A stretch of 64,000 nucleotides of DNA from Rhodoferax sp. (GTDB taxonomy: Bacteria > Pseudomonadota > Gammaproteobacteria > Burkholderiales > Burkholderiaceae_C), in NCBI RefSeq assembly GCF_023700745.1, contig NZ_JAMPYG010000001.1:62001-126000 (forward strand). Reading direction: 5' to 3'. Every line of letters starts with the position of its first letter. Position 1 is the stretch's first letter. The translations under genes were made by a program, and so were the position numbers. Below the pieces are notes generated by a model. It ran no database searches. It worked only from the letters and a program-made list of their open reading frames with translations, and was not told the origin of the DNA. Of this stretch, positions 54,513 through 63,081 are shown piece by piece.

Positions 54513-56280
54513 GGGTGTACCCTTTTCCCAGATAGGCTTCGATAACGGCAGGATCGTTGACCACATCGGCCGGTTTGCCTTCGCGCAAGACCTGGCCAAG
54601 ATTGATGACCACGATGCGATCGGAAAGCGCCATGGTGGCTTGCATCAGGTGTTCGATCATCAGGACCGATACGCCTGTATCCCGGATGCGCCGAATCATG
54701 GCGATGGCACGAACCACATCGGATGGATTCAAACCGGCCAACACTTCGTCGAGCAGCAGAATGCGCGGCCGGGTGGCCAAAGCCCGAGCCACTTCAAGGC
54801 GTTTCATGCCACCCACGGTGAGGCTGCGCGCTTCGATGTCCAGCAGTGCGGTGAGATCCGTCAGCTGCGCGACCTCTTGGGCAATCGCTTCGGCTGATTC
54901 GCGGTTGCGTGTGTGCATGAAGGCTCCCAGCATGATGTTTTCCATGACTGACAAACCTGCGAACGGCTGGACGATCTGGAACGTGCGACCTACACCGGCG
55001 TGAGCAAATGTCTCAGGTGAACGCGGCGAGACCCAGCCGTTCCCGGTCAGGACACTGATGCTGCCCTGGTCCGGCTTGATGAAGCCTGAAAGCTGGTTGA
55101 ATACCGTGGTCTTGCCTGCCCCGTTGGGCCCGATAACACCGAGAATTTCTCCTTGGTGCAAGGTCAGCGAGACGTTGTCAGTGGCTTTGAGTCCACCAAA
55201 TCGCTTGTGCAGACCCTCGGCACGCAAGATGGGTTGACCTTGACCGGCCACAGCCTGCTGAACAAAAGCGGTGGGAAGGACTGCGTCCCGTGTCTTGGCG
55301 CCATTAGGCAGGCGATCGATCAGACGAAGAACGCGCCCACTCAAATGCCCAACCAGGCCGCGTGGAAAAAACAGCACTACAAAGATCAGCAGCATGCCGT
55401 ACACAAATCCGTGGGTGCCATTCCCAAAGGCGCTGAGCCACCCGCGGGCCAGTTCCGCAACCGGCAGGACCACCACGGTTCCGATCACCGGGCCTGCCAC
55501 GGTCCCCAAGCCGCCAATCAGGGCAAACATGGCGATCTGGATCGACATCTCCAGCGAAAAGGCGGAAGACGGTTCCAGGAAGGTCAGGTACATGCCGTGA
55601 AAACTGCCGATCAGGCTGGTCAGCACCGCGGAGATCACCGCCGCCGCAATCTTGGCTCGCACGGCGTTCACGCCCACGGCTCTGGCCGCGTCTTCACGCT
55701 CCCGAACGGCAATCAGGTAGAAACCAAACCGCGATCGGCGGATCAACCAGCTGACGATGAGGGCGAGTGCAAAGAAGCCAAACGCCACCAGCAGATAAGC
55801 CCACTTTTCACGGAAGATCATCCAGGTCAGGCCCACCTGCAGCGGCACGTTCAAACCGGCAGAGCCACCGGTCCAAGCCTCTTGGTGCACGACCAGGAGG
55901 CGCACCACTTCAAGGAAGGCAATGGTGGCCAGCGAAAAGAAAGGACCACGCAGGCGCAGCGTTGGGTACGCAATGAGCAAGGCCACCAAAGATGAGACCG
56001 CCGCGCCGGCAAACATCCCGATCCACGGTGAGATCCCAAACTGCGCGACCAGCAGGCCTGCCGAATAGCTGCCTATGCCATAAAACACGGCATGTCCCAG
56101 AGACAGCTGCCCGGCGAAACCGCCAACGATGTTCCAGGCCGTTGCCAGACCCGCAAACACGCAGACCTGAATGGCCAAGTGATACACAAAGGGCGACTGT
56201 GAGGCAAACGGCACCCATAGGATGGCAGACAAGGCCAACAGGCCGATATAGACCCGGGGATTCAAGATAGGGGGCATCAT
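54496..56280 (-). CDS. Fused LivM permease and LivG ATPase
   Basis: A 594-residue protein. Residues 1-320 form a LivM-type permease with about 9-10 helices (NIVGGFAGQLSLGHAVFYG is the family signature). A polar linker (about 320-345) leads to a complete LivG ATPase, with Walker A GPNGAGKTT, signature SLTVGGMKRLEVARAL (degenerate LSGG) and Walker B ILLLDEVLAG. In many systems livM and livG are separate; here no stop codon interrupts them. Two ATGs in tandem make the start uncertain by one codon. It follows livH by 11 bp. Confidence 0.9.
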   Translation of the reverse strand: MMPPILNPRVYIGLLALSAILWVPFASQSPFVYHLAIQVCVFAGLATAWNIVGGFAGQLSLGHAVFYGIGSYSAGLLVAQFGISPWIGMFAGAAVSSLVALLIAYPTLRLRGPFFSLATIAFLEVVRLLVVHQEAWTGGSAGLNVPLQVGLTWMIFREKWAYLLVAFGFFALALIVSWLIRRSRFGFYLIAVREREDAARAVGVNAVRAKIAAAVISAVLTSLIGSFHGMYLTFLEPSSAFSLEMSIQIAMFALIGGLGTVAGPVIGTVVVLPVAELARGWLSAFGNGTHGFVYGMLLIFVVLFFPRGLVGHLSGRVLRLIDRLPNGAKTRDAVLPTAFVQQAVAGQGQPILRAEGLHKRFGGLKATDNVSLTLHQGEILGVIGPNGAGKTTVFNQLSGFIKPDQGSISVLTGNGWVSPRSPETFAHAGVGRTFQIVQPFAGLSVMENIMLGAFMHTRNRESAEAIAQEVAQLTDLTALLDIEARSLTVGGMKRLEVARALATRPRILLLDEVLAGLNPSDVVRAIAMIRRIRDTGVSVLMIEHLMQATMALSDRIVVINLGQVLREGKPADVVNDPAVIEAYLGKGYTHAETK

Positions 56281-56291
56281 GTTGATGTCCT

Positions 56292-57164
56292 TTATTCAGA
56301 GCCACGACCCAAACCGAACAAGCCGGTGGGGCGAACAATAAGGATGGCCAGGAAAACAAGGAAGTACACGACCTCCTTCAATCCAGGGCCGACGTAGTAA
56401 CCAGCCAGGCTGTCAATCAAACCGATGAAGAGTGAGCCAATGACGGCGCCCGGCAAACTGCCCATGCCCCCCAGCACCACGATCACAAAAGCCGTCAGCA
56501 CGAAATACTGCCCCACCGTCGGGAAGGCCGGGTATTGCACGGCCAGCAGACCGGACGCCAGTCCAACCAGGCCTGCTCCGATACCAAAAGCCAGCACGTA
56601 GGCCTTGTTGACGTCCACGCCCATGAGGGCGGCAGACATCCGGTTTTGGGCCAGCGCCCGGAAACCACGGCCGGTGTAGGTATGTTTGAGAAAGAGATGC
56701 GTGCCCGCAGCGACGACGACGGCAACGACAAAGGTGATGATCTGTCCACTGACGAAAGTGAAACCACCCAGCATCATGGGCTCGGTACCGAAGGAGACTT
56801 CAGCTTTTCTTATGTCCGCGCCGAACACCATCAACGCCAGGTTCAGCAAGGCCGTCGATACACCTACAGTCGCAAAGATCTGAATGTGTGGGTCGGCGGA
56901 CAGGAGGGGTTGAATCACCAAGCGTTGCATCAGGGCACCCATCACAAACAGCATCACAGCCACCAGCATCGCTGATGTGTAGGGGTGGAGTCCGAAGTAT
57001 TGGGCCAACAGCCATACCGCGTACATGCCAACCATTAGAAACTCGCCATGCGCAAAATTGACGACGCGCACAACACCAAAAATGAGTGTTAGTCCGATGC
57101 TGATGATTGCGTACGCACCACCTAGCAGCAGACCATTAACCAGAAGTTGTATGAAGATAGACAC
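56292..57164 (-). CDS. livH: Branched-chain-type ABC transporter permease
   Basis: A 290-residue LivH-type permease with about 8 helices; signature VVRVVNFAHGEFLMVGMY near residue 40. A GTG start at 57164 is preferred over upstream ATGs: GAGGGG lies 5 bp ahead and the family begins with a helix like the one right after it. It follows the second binding-protein gene by 72 bp. Confidence 0.88.
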   Translation of the reverse strand: MSIFIQLLVNGLLLGGAYAIISIGLTLIFGVVRVVNFAHGEFLMVGMYAVWLLAQYFGLHPYTSAMLVAVMLFVMGALMQRLVIQPLLSADPHIQIFATVGVSTALLNLALMVFGADIRKAEVSFGTEPMMLGGFTFVSGQIITFVVAVVVAAGTHLFLKHTYTGRGFRALAQNRMSAALMGVDVNKAYVLAFGIGAGLVGLASGLLAVQYPAFPTVGQYFVLTAFVIVVLGGMGSLPGAVIGSLFIGLIDSLAGYYVGPGLKEVVYFLVFLAILIVRPTGLFGLGRGSE

Positions 57165-57236
57165 TGCAGCCCCTCGAGCCGAGCAAGGCATACGCTTGCA
57201 CGACCTCAATGGATTTAAGAAACATCGCCTGACGGG

Positions 57237-58445
57237 TTATTTGAAGGCGATGGGCTTGGCCGTCGAAACAGCCTCGGGGTAGACTGTGACGAGCTTGCCG
57301 CCTTGCCACTGCATCAGGTTGGTCGATGCCAACTGGTTCTGCCCGTTGTCTGCAAACTGAAACCCCCAACCTGCAGCGCTTGTGCCCACTGGCTTGCGAT
57401 AGGCCAGCACAGCATCACGTATTTTGTCCTTGTCGGTGGACTTGGCCTGAGCCAGAGCATCCAGAAATGCTTTGGCTCCCACGTAGTTCACCAGGCTATG
57501 ACCCGAGCGGGGTGGTGTGCCAAATCGCTTTTGATAGGCGACTACGAATTCCTTGAGACCTGGCGCGCCAGAGTCCTTCATGGTGACCTGGGGGAAGTCA
57601 ACGTTGAACACGCCTTCAATAGCTGTCCCCAATGCCTGTGATGTTTCCTGCAGCGAGTAGCCGCCACCGGCACCGATCACCGCTTTGGGCTTGTAGCCAG
57701 CACTTGCTGACTGACGGAAAAACAGCAGGGTATCGTTCTGGTAGGAGGTCTGAAGCACCACGTCTGCGTTGGCACCTTTGATCCGCAGCACCAGAGAGGA
57801 CAGGTCAACACTTTTTGCGGAGTAAGGCAGACTTTCAACAACGTTCAGACCCAACCGCTTGGTTTCGTCTTTCTGGAAACCGCCCACCAAGGTGCCGTAA
57901 GGACCGTCTTCGTAAATGATCGCGATCTTCAGCGACTTCGGGTCCACCTTCATCATGGGTGCGATGACATTGATGACGGAATCGACACTGCGTTCAGCAA
58001 AGCTTTTGGCCGTAGCGTTACTGCGGAATACGTACTTGAAGCCGCGGCTGGTGATCGTGTCGGCCACTGCACCCAGTTCGAAGTAAGGCACACCGGCCAA
58101 CTCTGTCACCTGCGTCGCTGCGGCGGAAATGCCCGATGCATAACTGCCAAAAATGGCGGAGACATTTTCGACCGAGGTCAGTCGGCGCGCCTCACCCACC
58201 GCTTGGTTTGCATCGACCGCGTCGGCTTTGAACAGTGTGATTTTATTGCCGTTGATGCCACCAGTCGCATTTCGTTCGTCGATGGCCATCTGGGTTCCGC
58301 GAAAACTTTCATCCCCCAAGAGGGCGAGTCCACCGCTGAACGGATAAAGAGCGCCCAGTTTGAGGTCCTGGGCATGCGCAGGCGCTGAGGCCATGACCGT
58401 CAGGCAACCCAGCGTCGTTGCCAGTCGTTTTAGATGTTTGATCAT
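57237..58445 (-). CDS. Branched-chain-amino-acid-type ABC transporter, substrate-binding protein (copy 2)
   Basis: A 402-residue periplasmic LivK-type protein with a Sec signal peptide ending near APAHAQD. It matches copy 1 (46245-47453) almost residue for residue, differing mostly by conservative changes. It is the first gene of the operon livK-livH-livMG-livF-SDR-ALDH-aroE-FAD oxidase-GMC. Upstream lie two LacI-type operators at the same 65-bp spacing as for copy 1. Confidence 0.9.
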   Translation of the reverse strand: MIKHLKRLATTLGCLTVMASAPAHAQDLKLGALYPFSGGLALLGDESFRGTQMAIDERNATGGINGNKITLFKADAVDANQAVGEARRLTSVENVSAIFGSYASGISAAATQVTELAGVPYFELGAVADTITSRGFKYVFRSNATAKSFAERSVDSVINVIAPMMKVDPKSLKIAIIYEDGPYGTLVGGFQKDETKRLGLNVVESLPYSAKSVDLSSLVLRIKGANADVVLQTSYQNDTLLFFRQSASAGYKPKAVIGAGGGYSLQETSQALGTAIEGVFNVDFPQVTMKDSGAPGLKEFVVAYQKRFGTPPRSGHSLVNYVGAKAFLDALAQAKSTDKDKIRDAVLAYRKPVGTSAAGWGFQFADNGQNQLASTNLMQWQGGKLVTVYPEAVSTAKPIAFK

Positions 58446-58476
58446 TCAAGGTCTCCTTAGAGGTCGCTCAATAATA

Positions 58477-58488
58477 TGAAGCGTTTCA
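58477..58488. promoter_or_regulatory. LacI-type operator O1, copy 2 promoter
   Basis: TGAAGCGTTTCA, one change from the perfect palindrome, 32 bp before the start codon of the gene at 57237-58445. Its partner begins 65 bp upstream. Confidence 0.75.
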
Positions 58489-58541
58489 TTTATTATTTGA
58501 AATAAAAATAAATACGCATAAAGTGAGGCCATATCTTAATA

Positions 58542-58553
58542 TGAAGCGCTTCA
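58542..58553. promoter_or_regulatory. LacI-type operator O2, copy 2 promoter
   Basis: Perfect TGAAGCGCTTCA, 97 bp before the start codon and 65 bp from O1, the same spacing as at the copy 1 promoter. The AT-rich stretch between the two sites presumably holds the promoter. Confidence 0.78.
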
Positions 58554-58631
58554 TTTGTGGAATCTTTTATGACGAGTTTTATGGGTGTTTACCCTAATCG
58601 TTAATGAATACGGGGCTATAAGCAATCATCC

Positions 58632-58654
58632 TAATAATCTATCCGTAAATAATG
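58632..58654. repeat. Left terminal inverted repeat of the IS
   Basis: Begins TAATAATCTATCCG and continues GTAAATAATG-like sequence; differs from the right repeat at three of 23 positions. Confidence 0.8.
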
Positions 58655-59502
58655 TTCACGTCCAATTTGATTTTTCGAAGCGCCATGATTGACGCTGCCA
58701 GATGGTTCAGGGCGATGAAGCTCGATCAAGTTATTCGTATCGCACCAGCAGCTTGCGAAATTGGTTGAACCAGCTGTGGGCGACTTCAACCACCCAGCGT
58801 CTGGCCTTCTTCTTGGGATTGCGCTTGAGTTCGTCAGCCTCTTGTCCTCGCACTTTGACATGAGGGATGTAACCGTGCTTCTCAATGAGCCTCAATGCAG
58901 GTGCTCCGGTGTAGCCAGCGTCGGCGCAAAGGTGTTTGTTTCTTCGCCGCGGTGGATTTGGTCTGTCGACCATTACGCCATCCAGCACAGCGCCCAGTTG
59001 CGAGGCATCATGACGATTGGCCCCGGTCACGACGAGCGACAACGGGACGCCACGACCGTCCACCAGGAAATGACGCTTGCTCCCATTTTTTCTCCCGATC
59101 TGTTGGATTGAGGCCAACGCTGTGCCGTGCCATGGGCGCTTTCATCATGGCACCATCAATGCTTTGCCATCGCCAAGCGATACCTTCCATGTCATCGTAT
59201 TCGGCAAGGCCCAGTCGCCATAGGTTTTCAAAGACACCTGCCTTTTCCCATTCAAGAAACCGGGCGTGGATTGCGCTGGCGCTGCCAAAGGGCTCAGCAG
59301 GCAACGCCTTCCACTGGCATCCCGTGCGTAATACGTAAATGATTGCCTCGAAGACGAGCCGAGGATCTTTGGGCTTGCGACCACCGCCAGCCTTTCGGGT
59401 GTAGTTCTGATTTTCCAAACGCTGGCGCTGCGGGATCAATGTCTGCACCCGCTGCCAGAATTCATCTGTCACTTCACAGGATTTGGCCTTTGTCATCATC
59501 AC
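58639..59502 (-). pseudogene. IS5-family transposase, disrupted
   Basis: Two frames make up one transposase. The first part (59502-59008) starts MMMTKAKSCEV and has the first catalytic Asp in SIDGAM. At a run of six A (59091-59086, minus strand) the frame changes; removing one A would join GLNPTD directly to the GSKRHFLVDG frame. The second part (to 58731) holds the second Asp (CADAGYTG) and the Glu block VVEVAHSWF. A TAA at 58731-58733 replaces an expected Lys, and a one-base deletion near 58723 shifts the usual C-terminus (NHLAASIMALRKIKLDV, stop at 58639). The A run could be a programmed shift in this family, but the stop and deletion indicate decay. Confidence 0.82.
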
Positions 59503-59538
59503 TCCAAACGCAGTTCTCGCGCTTGGATGGTGATTATC

Positions 59539-59561
59539 CTTTATTTACGGATGGGTTATTA
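59539..59561. repeat. Right terminal inverted repeat of the IS
   Basis: Complement of TAATAACCCATCCG plus GTAAATAAAG. Its outer end contains the TAA stop codon of the neighbouring nnrS gene. Confidence 0.8.
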
Positions 59562-60752
59562 GCCGTCTTTGTTATCGGGTCGTGCGCTCACCAGCCAGGG
59601 CGTGTACTGCCACAGATAGATCAGGAAGGCCGCACTCCAGGCACTTGCTGATGCCAGCAGGGCGTAGCTGTAGAGGGAGGGTGCCAACATCGGCAACAAC
59701 ACGCGCAGCAGCGCGGCGATCATGATCAGCACATAGGCCGCAAGCTCGGGTGCATCTGCCGTCAGCGGTCGGCCGGTATGACCCCGCGCCGTGCGCGTCA
59801 TCATGCCAATGATCAAGCCACCGGTGGCGCCCACGCCCAGCGCATGGACCCCGAGTGATGCTGGCATCAGGCCCAGCTGCGCCAGTGCCAGCAAGCCCAG
59901 GCCCAGCGTAAGCCAAAGATGCGACGCGTGCAATATCCACAAAATGGGGCGGCCCAGGGTGGCCAGCGGATGCCAGCGCCATTGGCGCACCAGGTTGAGC
60001 GCAAAGGCCAGAGCCAGCGTGGCAGTGGCCAGACCAGTGTGCCATTCGGTCACCCACAACACCATGCCAAGGGCGGTGGCCGCCAGGGCAACGCGATCCA
60101 GCCAGGGCAGTGTGACAATTTTGAGGTTCGGCAACGCGCTGGTGGTGAAAAATGGCACGACGCGCCCGGCCATCACGCATTCAATGATGACGATGAACCC
60201 GAGGGCGGCATACAGGCTGCGCATTGGTGCCAGCTCGACCAGGCCATTGGCGGACAAATGGAAGGTCAGGTTGACCAGTGTCAGCAACAGCAAAATGAGC
60301 GCCAGCGGCACGTTGCGCCAATTGCGCGAGCGGATCAGTAAACGCAGAAAAATGAGCCCGACGATGGGTAGCAGCGCCAAATCCAACACTGCAAAAACCG
60401 CGTAGGGAGCGAGCAGCGAGGCCACGCGTGCGCTCAACCATAACAAGATCAAGAAACCCAAAGTGGGGCCGCGCGGGGTTGCCAGTCCGGTCCAGGTCTT
60501 GCCTGCGGTCATCAGAAAACCCACGATGACCGCGATGGCAAAGCCAAACAGCATCTCATGGGCGTGCCAGAGCACTGTGGGCGGCGTGGGTAGCCAGCTG
60601 ACGGCACCGAGAAAAGCCGCGATCCAAAGTGGCACGATCAAGGCCGCCAGTAAAGCTGCACCGAGATAAAACGGGCGAAAAGCCAGTCGTAACCAGGGCA
60701 TGCCATGGGGTAGGGGAGCGGCAGGTGTTTTGTTTGATGCAAGGTCTGTCAT
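59559..60752 (-). CDS. nnrS: NnrS family membrane protein (second copy)
   Basis: A 397-residue NnrS with about 12 helices. Family segments with possible heme/metal His: WHAHEMLFGFAIAV (about 44), FHLSANGL, LHASHLWLTL and LGVHALGVGATGG. It differs strongly from the nnrS at 10571, so the two are not recent copies. Its stop codon TAA is formed by the terminal bases of the IS, so its last residues may have been altered by the insertion. It lies 2 bp after the DUF3079 gene and is likely co-transcribed with ccoG. Confidence 0.85.
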   Translation of the reverse strand: MTDLASNKTPAAPLPHGMPWLRLAFRPFYLGAALLAALIVPLWIAAFLGAVSWLPTPPTVLWHAHEMLFGFAIAVIVGFLMTAGKTWTGLATPRGPTLGFLILLWLSARVASLLAPYAVFAVLDLALLPIVGLIFLRLLIRSRNWRNVPLALILLLLTLVNLTFHLSANGLVELAPMRSLYAALGFIVIIECVMAGRVVPFFTTSALPNLKIVTLPWLDRVALAATALGMVLWVTEWHTGLATATLALAFALNLVRQWRWHPLATLGRPILWILHASHLWLTLGLGLLALAQLGLMPASLGVHALGVGATGGLIIGMMTRTARGHTGRPLTADAPELAAYVLIMIAALLRVLLPMLAPSLYSYALLASASAWSAAFLIYLWQYTPWLVSARPDNKDG

Positions 60753-60754
60753 GC

Positions 60755-60976
60755 TTACTTTCTTGTGTTGTTTTCTGAGGCTATGGTTGGGTCTGTTGGT
60801 GCGCTGGCTGGTGCCAGTTGCTGCTCACCCCAGGCCAGCCAGTCTTCGCCAAACAATTCGGACGGATGCGGCGAACGCTCGTTGGCGCAGGCCATGGCAT
60901 TGATGGCGCAAAACTGGTCGCAACCCCAGCAGATGCGCTCCGGGTTGGCCGGATGGATGGGAAATTTCTTGGCCAT
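60755..60976 (-). CDS. DUF3079 family small protein
   Basis: A 73-residue protein with the DUF3079 pattern: MAKKFPIHPANPERICWGCD, then the Cys residues of FCAINAMACANE and a GEDWLAWGE block. The CxxC and further cysteines suggest metal binding. Function is unknown. It is placed between ccoG (20 bp) and nnrS (2 bp), so a part in NO or respiratory stress is likely. Confidence 0.85.
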   Translation of the reverse strand: MAKKFPIHPANPERICWGCDQFCAINAMACANERSPHPSELFGEDWLAWGEQQLAPASAPTDPTIASENNTRK

Positions 60977-60996
60977 ATCAGACTTTTGTGGGTTCG

Positions 60997-62451
60997 TTAG
61001 CGCGGAATGATGAAGGTGGATTTTTCCTCTATCGCCACAAGCTTGCCCTGGTTTTTGGCTTCAACCCTGAAGCTGATCGGGTTGGCTTTGCCTCGGTAAG
61101 CTTGGGCAGTGTCAGCAGCCAGGGTCAGGCGGATGGTGAGCGCCCCAATGCCCGTGGCCGGCACCTGCAGCACAGGGTCGGTCACCAACGTCAAGCCCGG
61201 CAGGCCCTGCACGCTGGCGCTATAGGTTTGCGCGCGTTCGGTGGTGTTCATGACCTTGAGGCGATAGATGTTCTCAATATCACCATTGCCAAGCTCGCGG
61301 GCCATGCTGCCGCGGTCCTTGATGATGTCCACGGCAAAGCCCTTGCGCGTGGACAAACCACCCACAAAGAGCGACACAACCAGCAGAAACAGCACGCCGT
61401 AAAGCCATACGCGTGGCCGCCAGACCCGTTTCACCATCTGCCGGGCGGTCAACTTGTCAGCGATACCCTTGCCCGATGAATAGCGGATCAAGCCGGTGGG
61501 GTAATTCATTTTGAGCATGACTTCGTCGCAAACATCAATACAGGCGGCGCAGGCAATACATTCGTTTTGCAGTCCGTTGCGAATGTCGATTCCAGTCGGA
61601 CAGACCTGCACACACAGCGTGCAGTCAATGCAGTCACCCAGGCCCAGCGCCTTGGGGTCGGCAGCGCGTGCGCGTGAGCCCCTGGCCTCACCCCGCCCGG
61701 CATCGTAGGCGATGACCATCGAGTCCATGTCGGTCAGGGCGCTCTGAATGCGGGCATAGGGGCACATGTGTTTGCAGATTTGCTCGCGCAAATAACCCGC
61801 GTTGCCGTAAGTGGCCAAACCGTAAAACAAGACCCAGAACCATTCCCAGGGTGAAAACGACAGCGTTAGCAGTTGCTGCACCAGATCAAGAATGGGTGTG
61901 AAATAGCCCACAAAGCTAAAGCCGGTGAACAAACCCAGGCCGATCCACAGGACCTGCTTGGCGCTCTTTCGAACTATTTTTTCAGCGCGCCAGGGGCCTG
62001 CATCCAGACGCATGCGGGCCAGACGATCGCCTTCGGTGACACGTTCCAGCCACAGAAAAATCTCGGTATAGACCGTTTGTGGGCAGGCGTAGCCACACCA
62101 GAGCCGGCCCGCCACCGCAGTAAAGAAAAAAAGCGTCAGGGCTGCCAGCACCAGCAAAACAGCCAGGTAGATCAGATCTTGCGGATGCAGCACCAGGCCA
62201 AAAATAAAAAACCGGCTACCGGCCAGATCGAACAAAACAGCCTGTCGCCCGTTCCACTGCAGCCAGGGGAGGCCGTAAAAAACCAGTTGGGTAACCCAGA
62301 CCATGACCCAGCGCAAGCGGGTAAAAAACCCGCTTACCGTGCGCGGATAAATCTTGCCCTGCTCGTCGTTTAACGAAAAAACGATGCCCGTACCTGCATC
62401 AAGCGGGACTGGCTGGATCGGGATGATTTTGGATGTGGCAGGTTTTTGCAT
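60997..62451 (-). CDS. ccoG: Cytochrome c oxidase accessory protein CcoG (RdxA/FixG)
   Basis: A 484-residue membrane protein: helices at about 35-55, 80-110, 155-180 and 190-210, the CGYACPQTVYTE motif, two [4Fe-4S] sets (CIDCTLCVQVCPTGID and CIACAACIDVCDEV), a further helix near 340 and a periplasmic Ig-like C-terminal domain. CcoG reduces Cu(II) for assembly of cbb3 oxidase in other proteobacteria. No ccoNOPQ gene is in the window; it is instead linked to DUF3079 and nnrS and diverges from nsrR. Confidence 0.93.
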   Translation of the reverse strand: MQKPATSKIIPIQPVPLDAGTGIVFSLNDEQGKIYPRTVSGFFTRLRWVMVWVTQLVFYGLPWLQWNGRQAVLFDLAGSRFFIFGLVLHPQDLIYLAVLLVLAALTLFFFTAVAGRLWCGYACPQTVYTEIFLWLERVTEGDRLARMRLDAGPWRAEKIVRKSAKQVLWIGLGLFTGFSFVGYFTPILDLVQQLLTLSFSPWEWFWVLFYGLATYGNAGYLREQICKHMCPYARIQSALTDMDSMVIAYDAGRGEARGSRARAADPKALGLGDCIDCTLCVQVCPTGIDIRNGLQNECIACAACIDVCDEVMLKMNYPTGLIRYSSGKGIADKLTARQMVKRVWRPRVWLYGVLFLLVVSLFVGGLSTRKGFAVDIIKDRGSMARELGNGDIENIYRLKVMNTTERAQTYSASVQGLPGLTLVTDPVLQVPATGIGALTIRLTLAADTAQAYRGKANPISFRVEAKNQGKLVAIEEKSTFIIPR

Positions 62452-62542
62452 TACTTCTGCGCAGTATGGGCTTGTTTGGGTACTGGCATGGGTGGAATTC
62501 TTTAAGAGGAGTATTGTATGAATGTTATTTTATCCTGATAAT

Positions 62543-62562
62543 AGATACATTGAATGAATCTT
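62543..62562. promoter_or_regulatory. Candidate NsrR site ahead of nsrR
   Basis: AGATACATT and AATGAATCT form an inverted repeat around one G. The arms resemble NsrR half-sites (AAGATNCATT), but the centre is shorter by two bases than in the consensus and in the nor site at 36569. It is 22 bp before the nsrR start and about 92 bp from the divergent ccoG start, so it might serve both. Confidence 0.5.
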
Positions 62563-62583
62563 TGTTTTACCCAGGTCTGACTT

Positions 62584-63063
62584 ATGCGCCTCACCCAATG
62601 GACCGACTACACCTTACGTGTTTTGATGTATTGCGCTGCCTGCCTGGATCGCACCAAACCGATAACGATCACCGAGATTGCCGAGAATCATGGTATTTCG
62701 CGTAGCCACCTGACCAAAATTGTGCAGCAACTCGCCGCGCGCGGCTGGTTGGAAACAACCCGTGGACGAGGCGGTGGCATGCGCTTGGCTGTACCCGCCA
62801 AAGACCTTTGTCTGGGCACTGTCGTGCGCGCCACTGAAACTGACTTTGCTGTGGTCGAGTGCTTTGATCTGGCGTTGAACCAGTGCCGGATGAACCAGAA
62901 CTGCCGACTCAAAGGGGCCCTGAATCAGGCGACGCAAAGCTTTCTGGCAGTGCTGGATAACATCACGCTGGCAGATTTGGTGGCACCGGTTGTCAGCGTT
63001 GGCAACATGCCAAAAACAAGGCGCCTGCAGCTGATTCCAGGTCTGCCGGGCACATCTGTTTGA
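62584..63063 (+). CDS. nsrR: NO-sensing repressor NsrR (Rrf2 family)
   Basis: A 159-residue Rrf2 protein. It begins MRLTQWTDYTLRVLMYCA; HTH in ITEIAENHGISRSHL (about 27-45) and the basic wing LETTRGRGGGMRL. The three cluster cysteines are in VECFDLALNQCRMNQNC (about 93-108), as in NsrR with a [2Fe-2S] or [4Fe-4S] cluster that NO destroys. Targets suggested here are the nor operon (operator 36569-36591) and possibly itself and ccoG. Confidence 0.92.
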   Translation: MRLTQWTDYTLRVLMYCAACLDRTKPITITEIAENHGISRSHLTKIVQQLAARGWLETTRGRGGGMRLAVPAKDLCLGTVVRATETDFAVVECFDLALNQCRMNQNCRLKGALNQATQSFLAVLDNITLADLVAPVVSVGNMPKTRRLQLIPGLPGTSV

Positions 63064-63081
63064 GTTAAACCCGTTGCTGGC

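Larger units (their letters stand above)
58632..59561 (-). mobile_element. IS5-family insertion sequence, decayed
   Basis: An element of about 930 bp bounded by imperfect inverted repeats: TAATAATCTATCCGTAAATA at the left (58632 on) and TAATAACCCATCCGTAAATA at the right, read inward from 59561. The transposase inside is an IS5-type DDE enzyme but is disrupted. A clear target duplication could not be fixed because the repeat ends are themselves TA-rich. Confidence 0.85.

Noticed and set aside
58631..58885. 84-codon frame at the left end of the IS
   Set aside because: It runs in a third frame across the transposase end; the true C-terminus is found in another frame after correcting a deletion.
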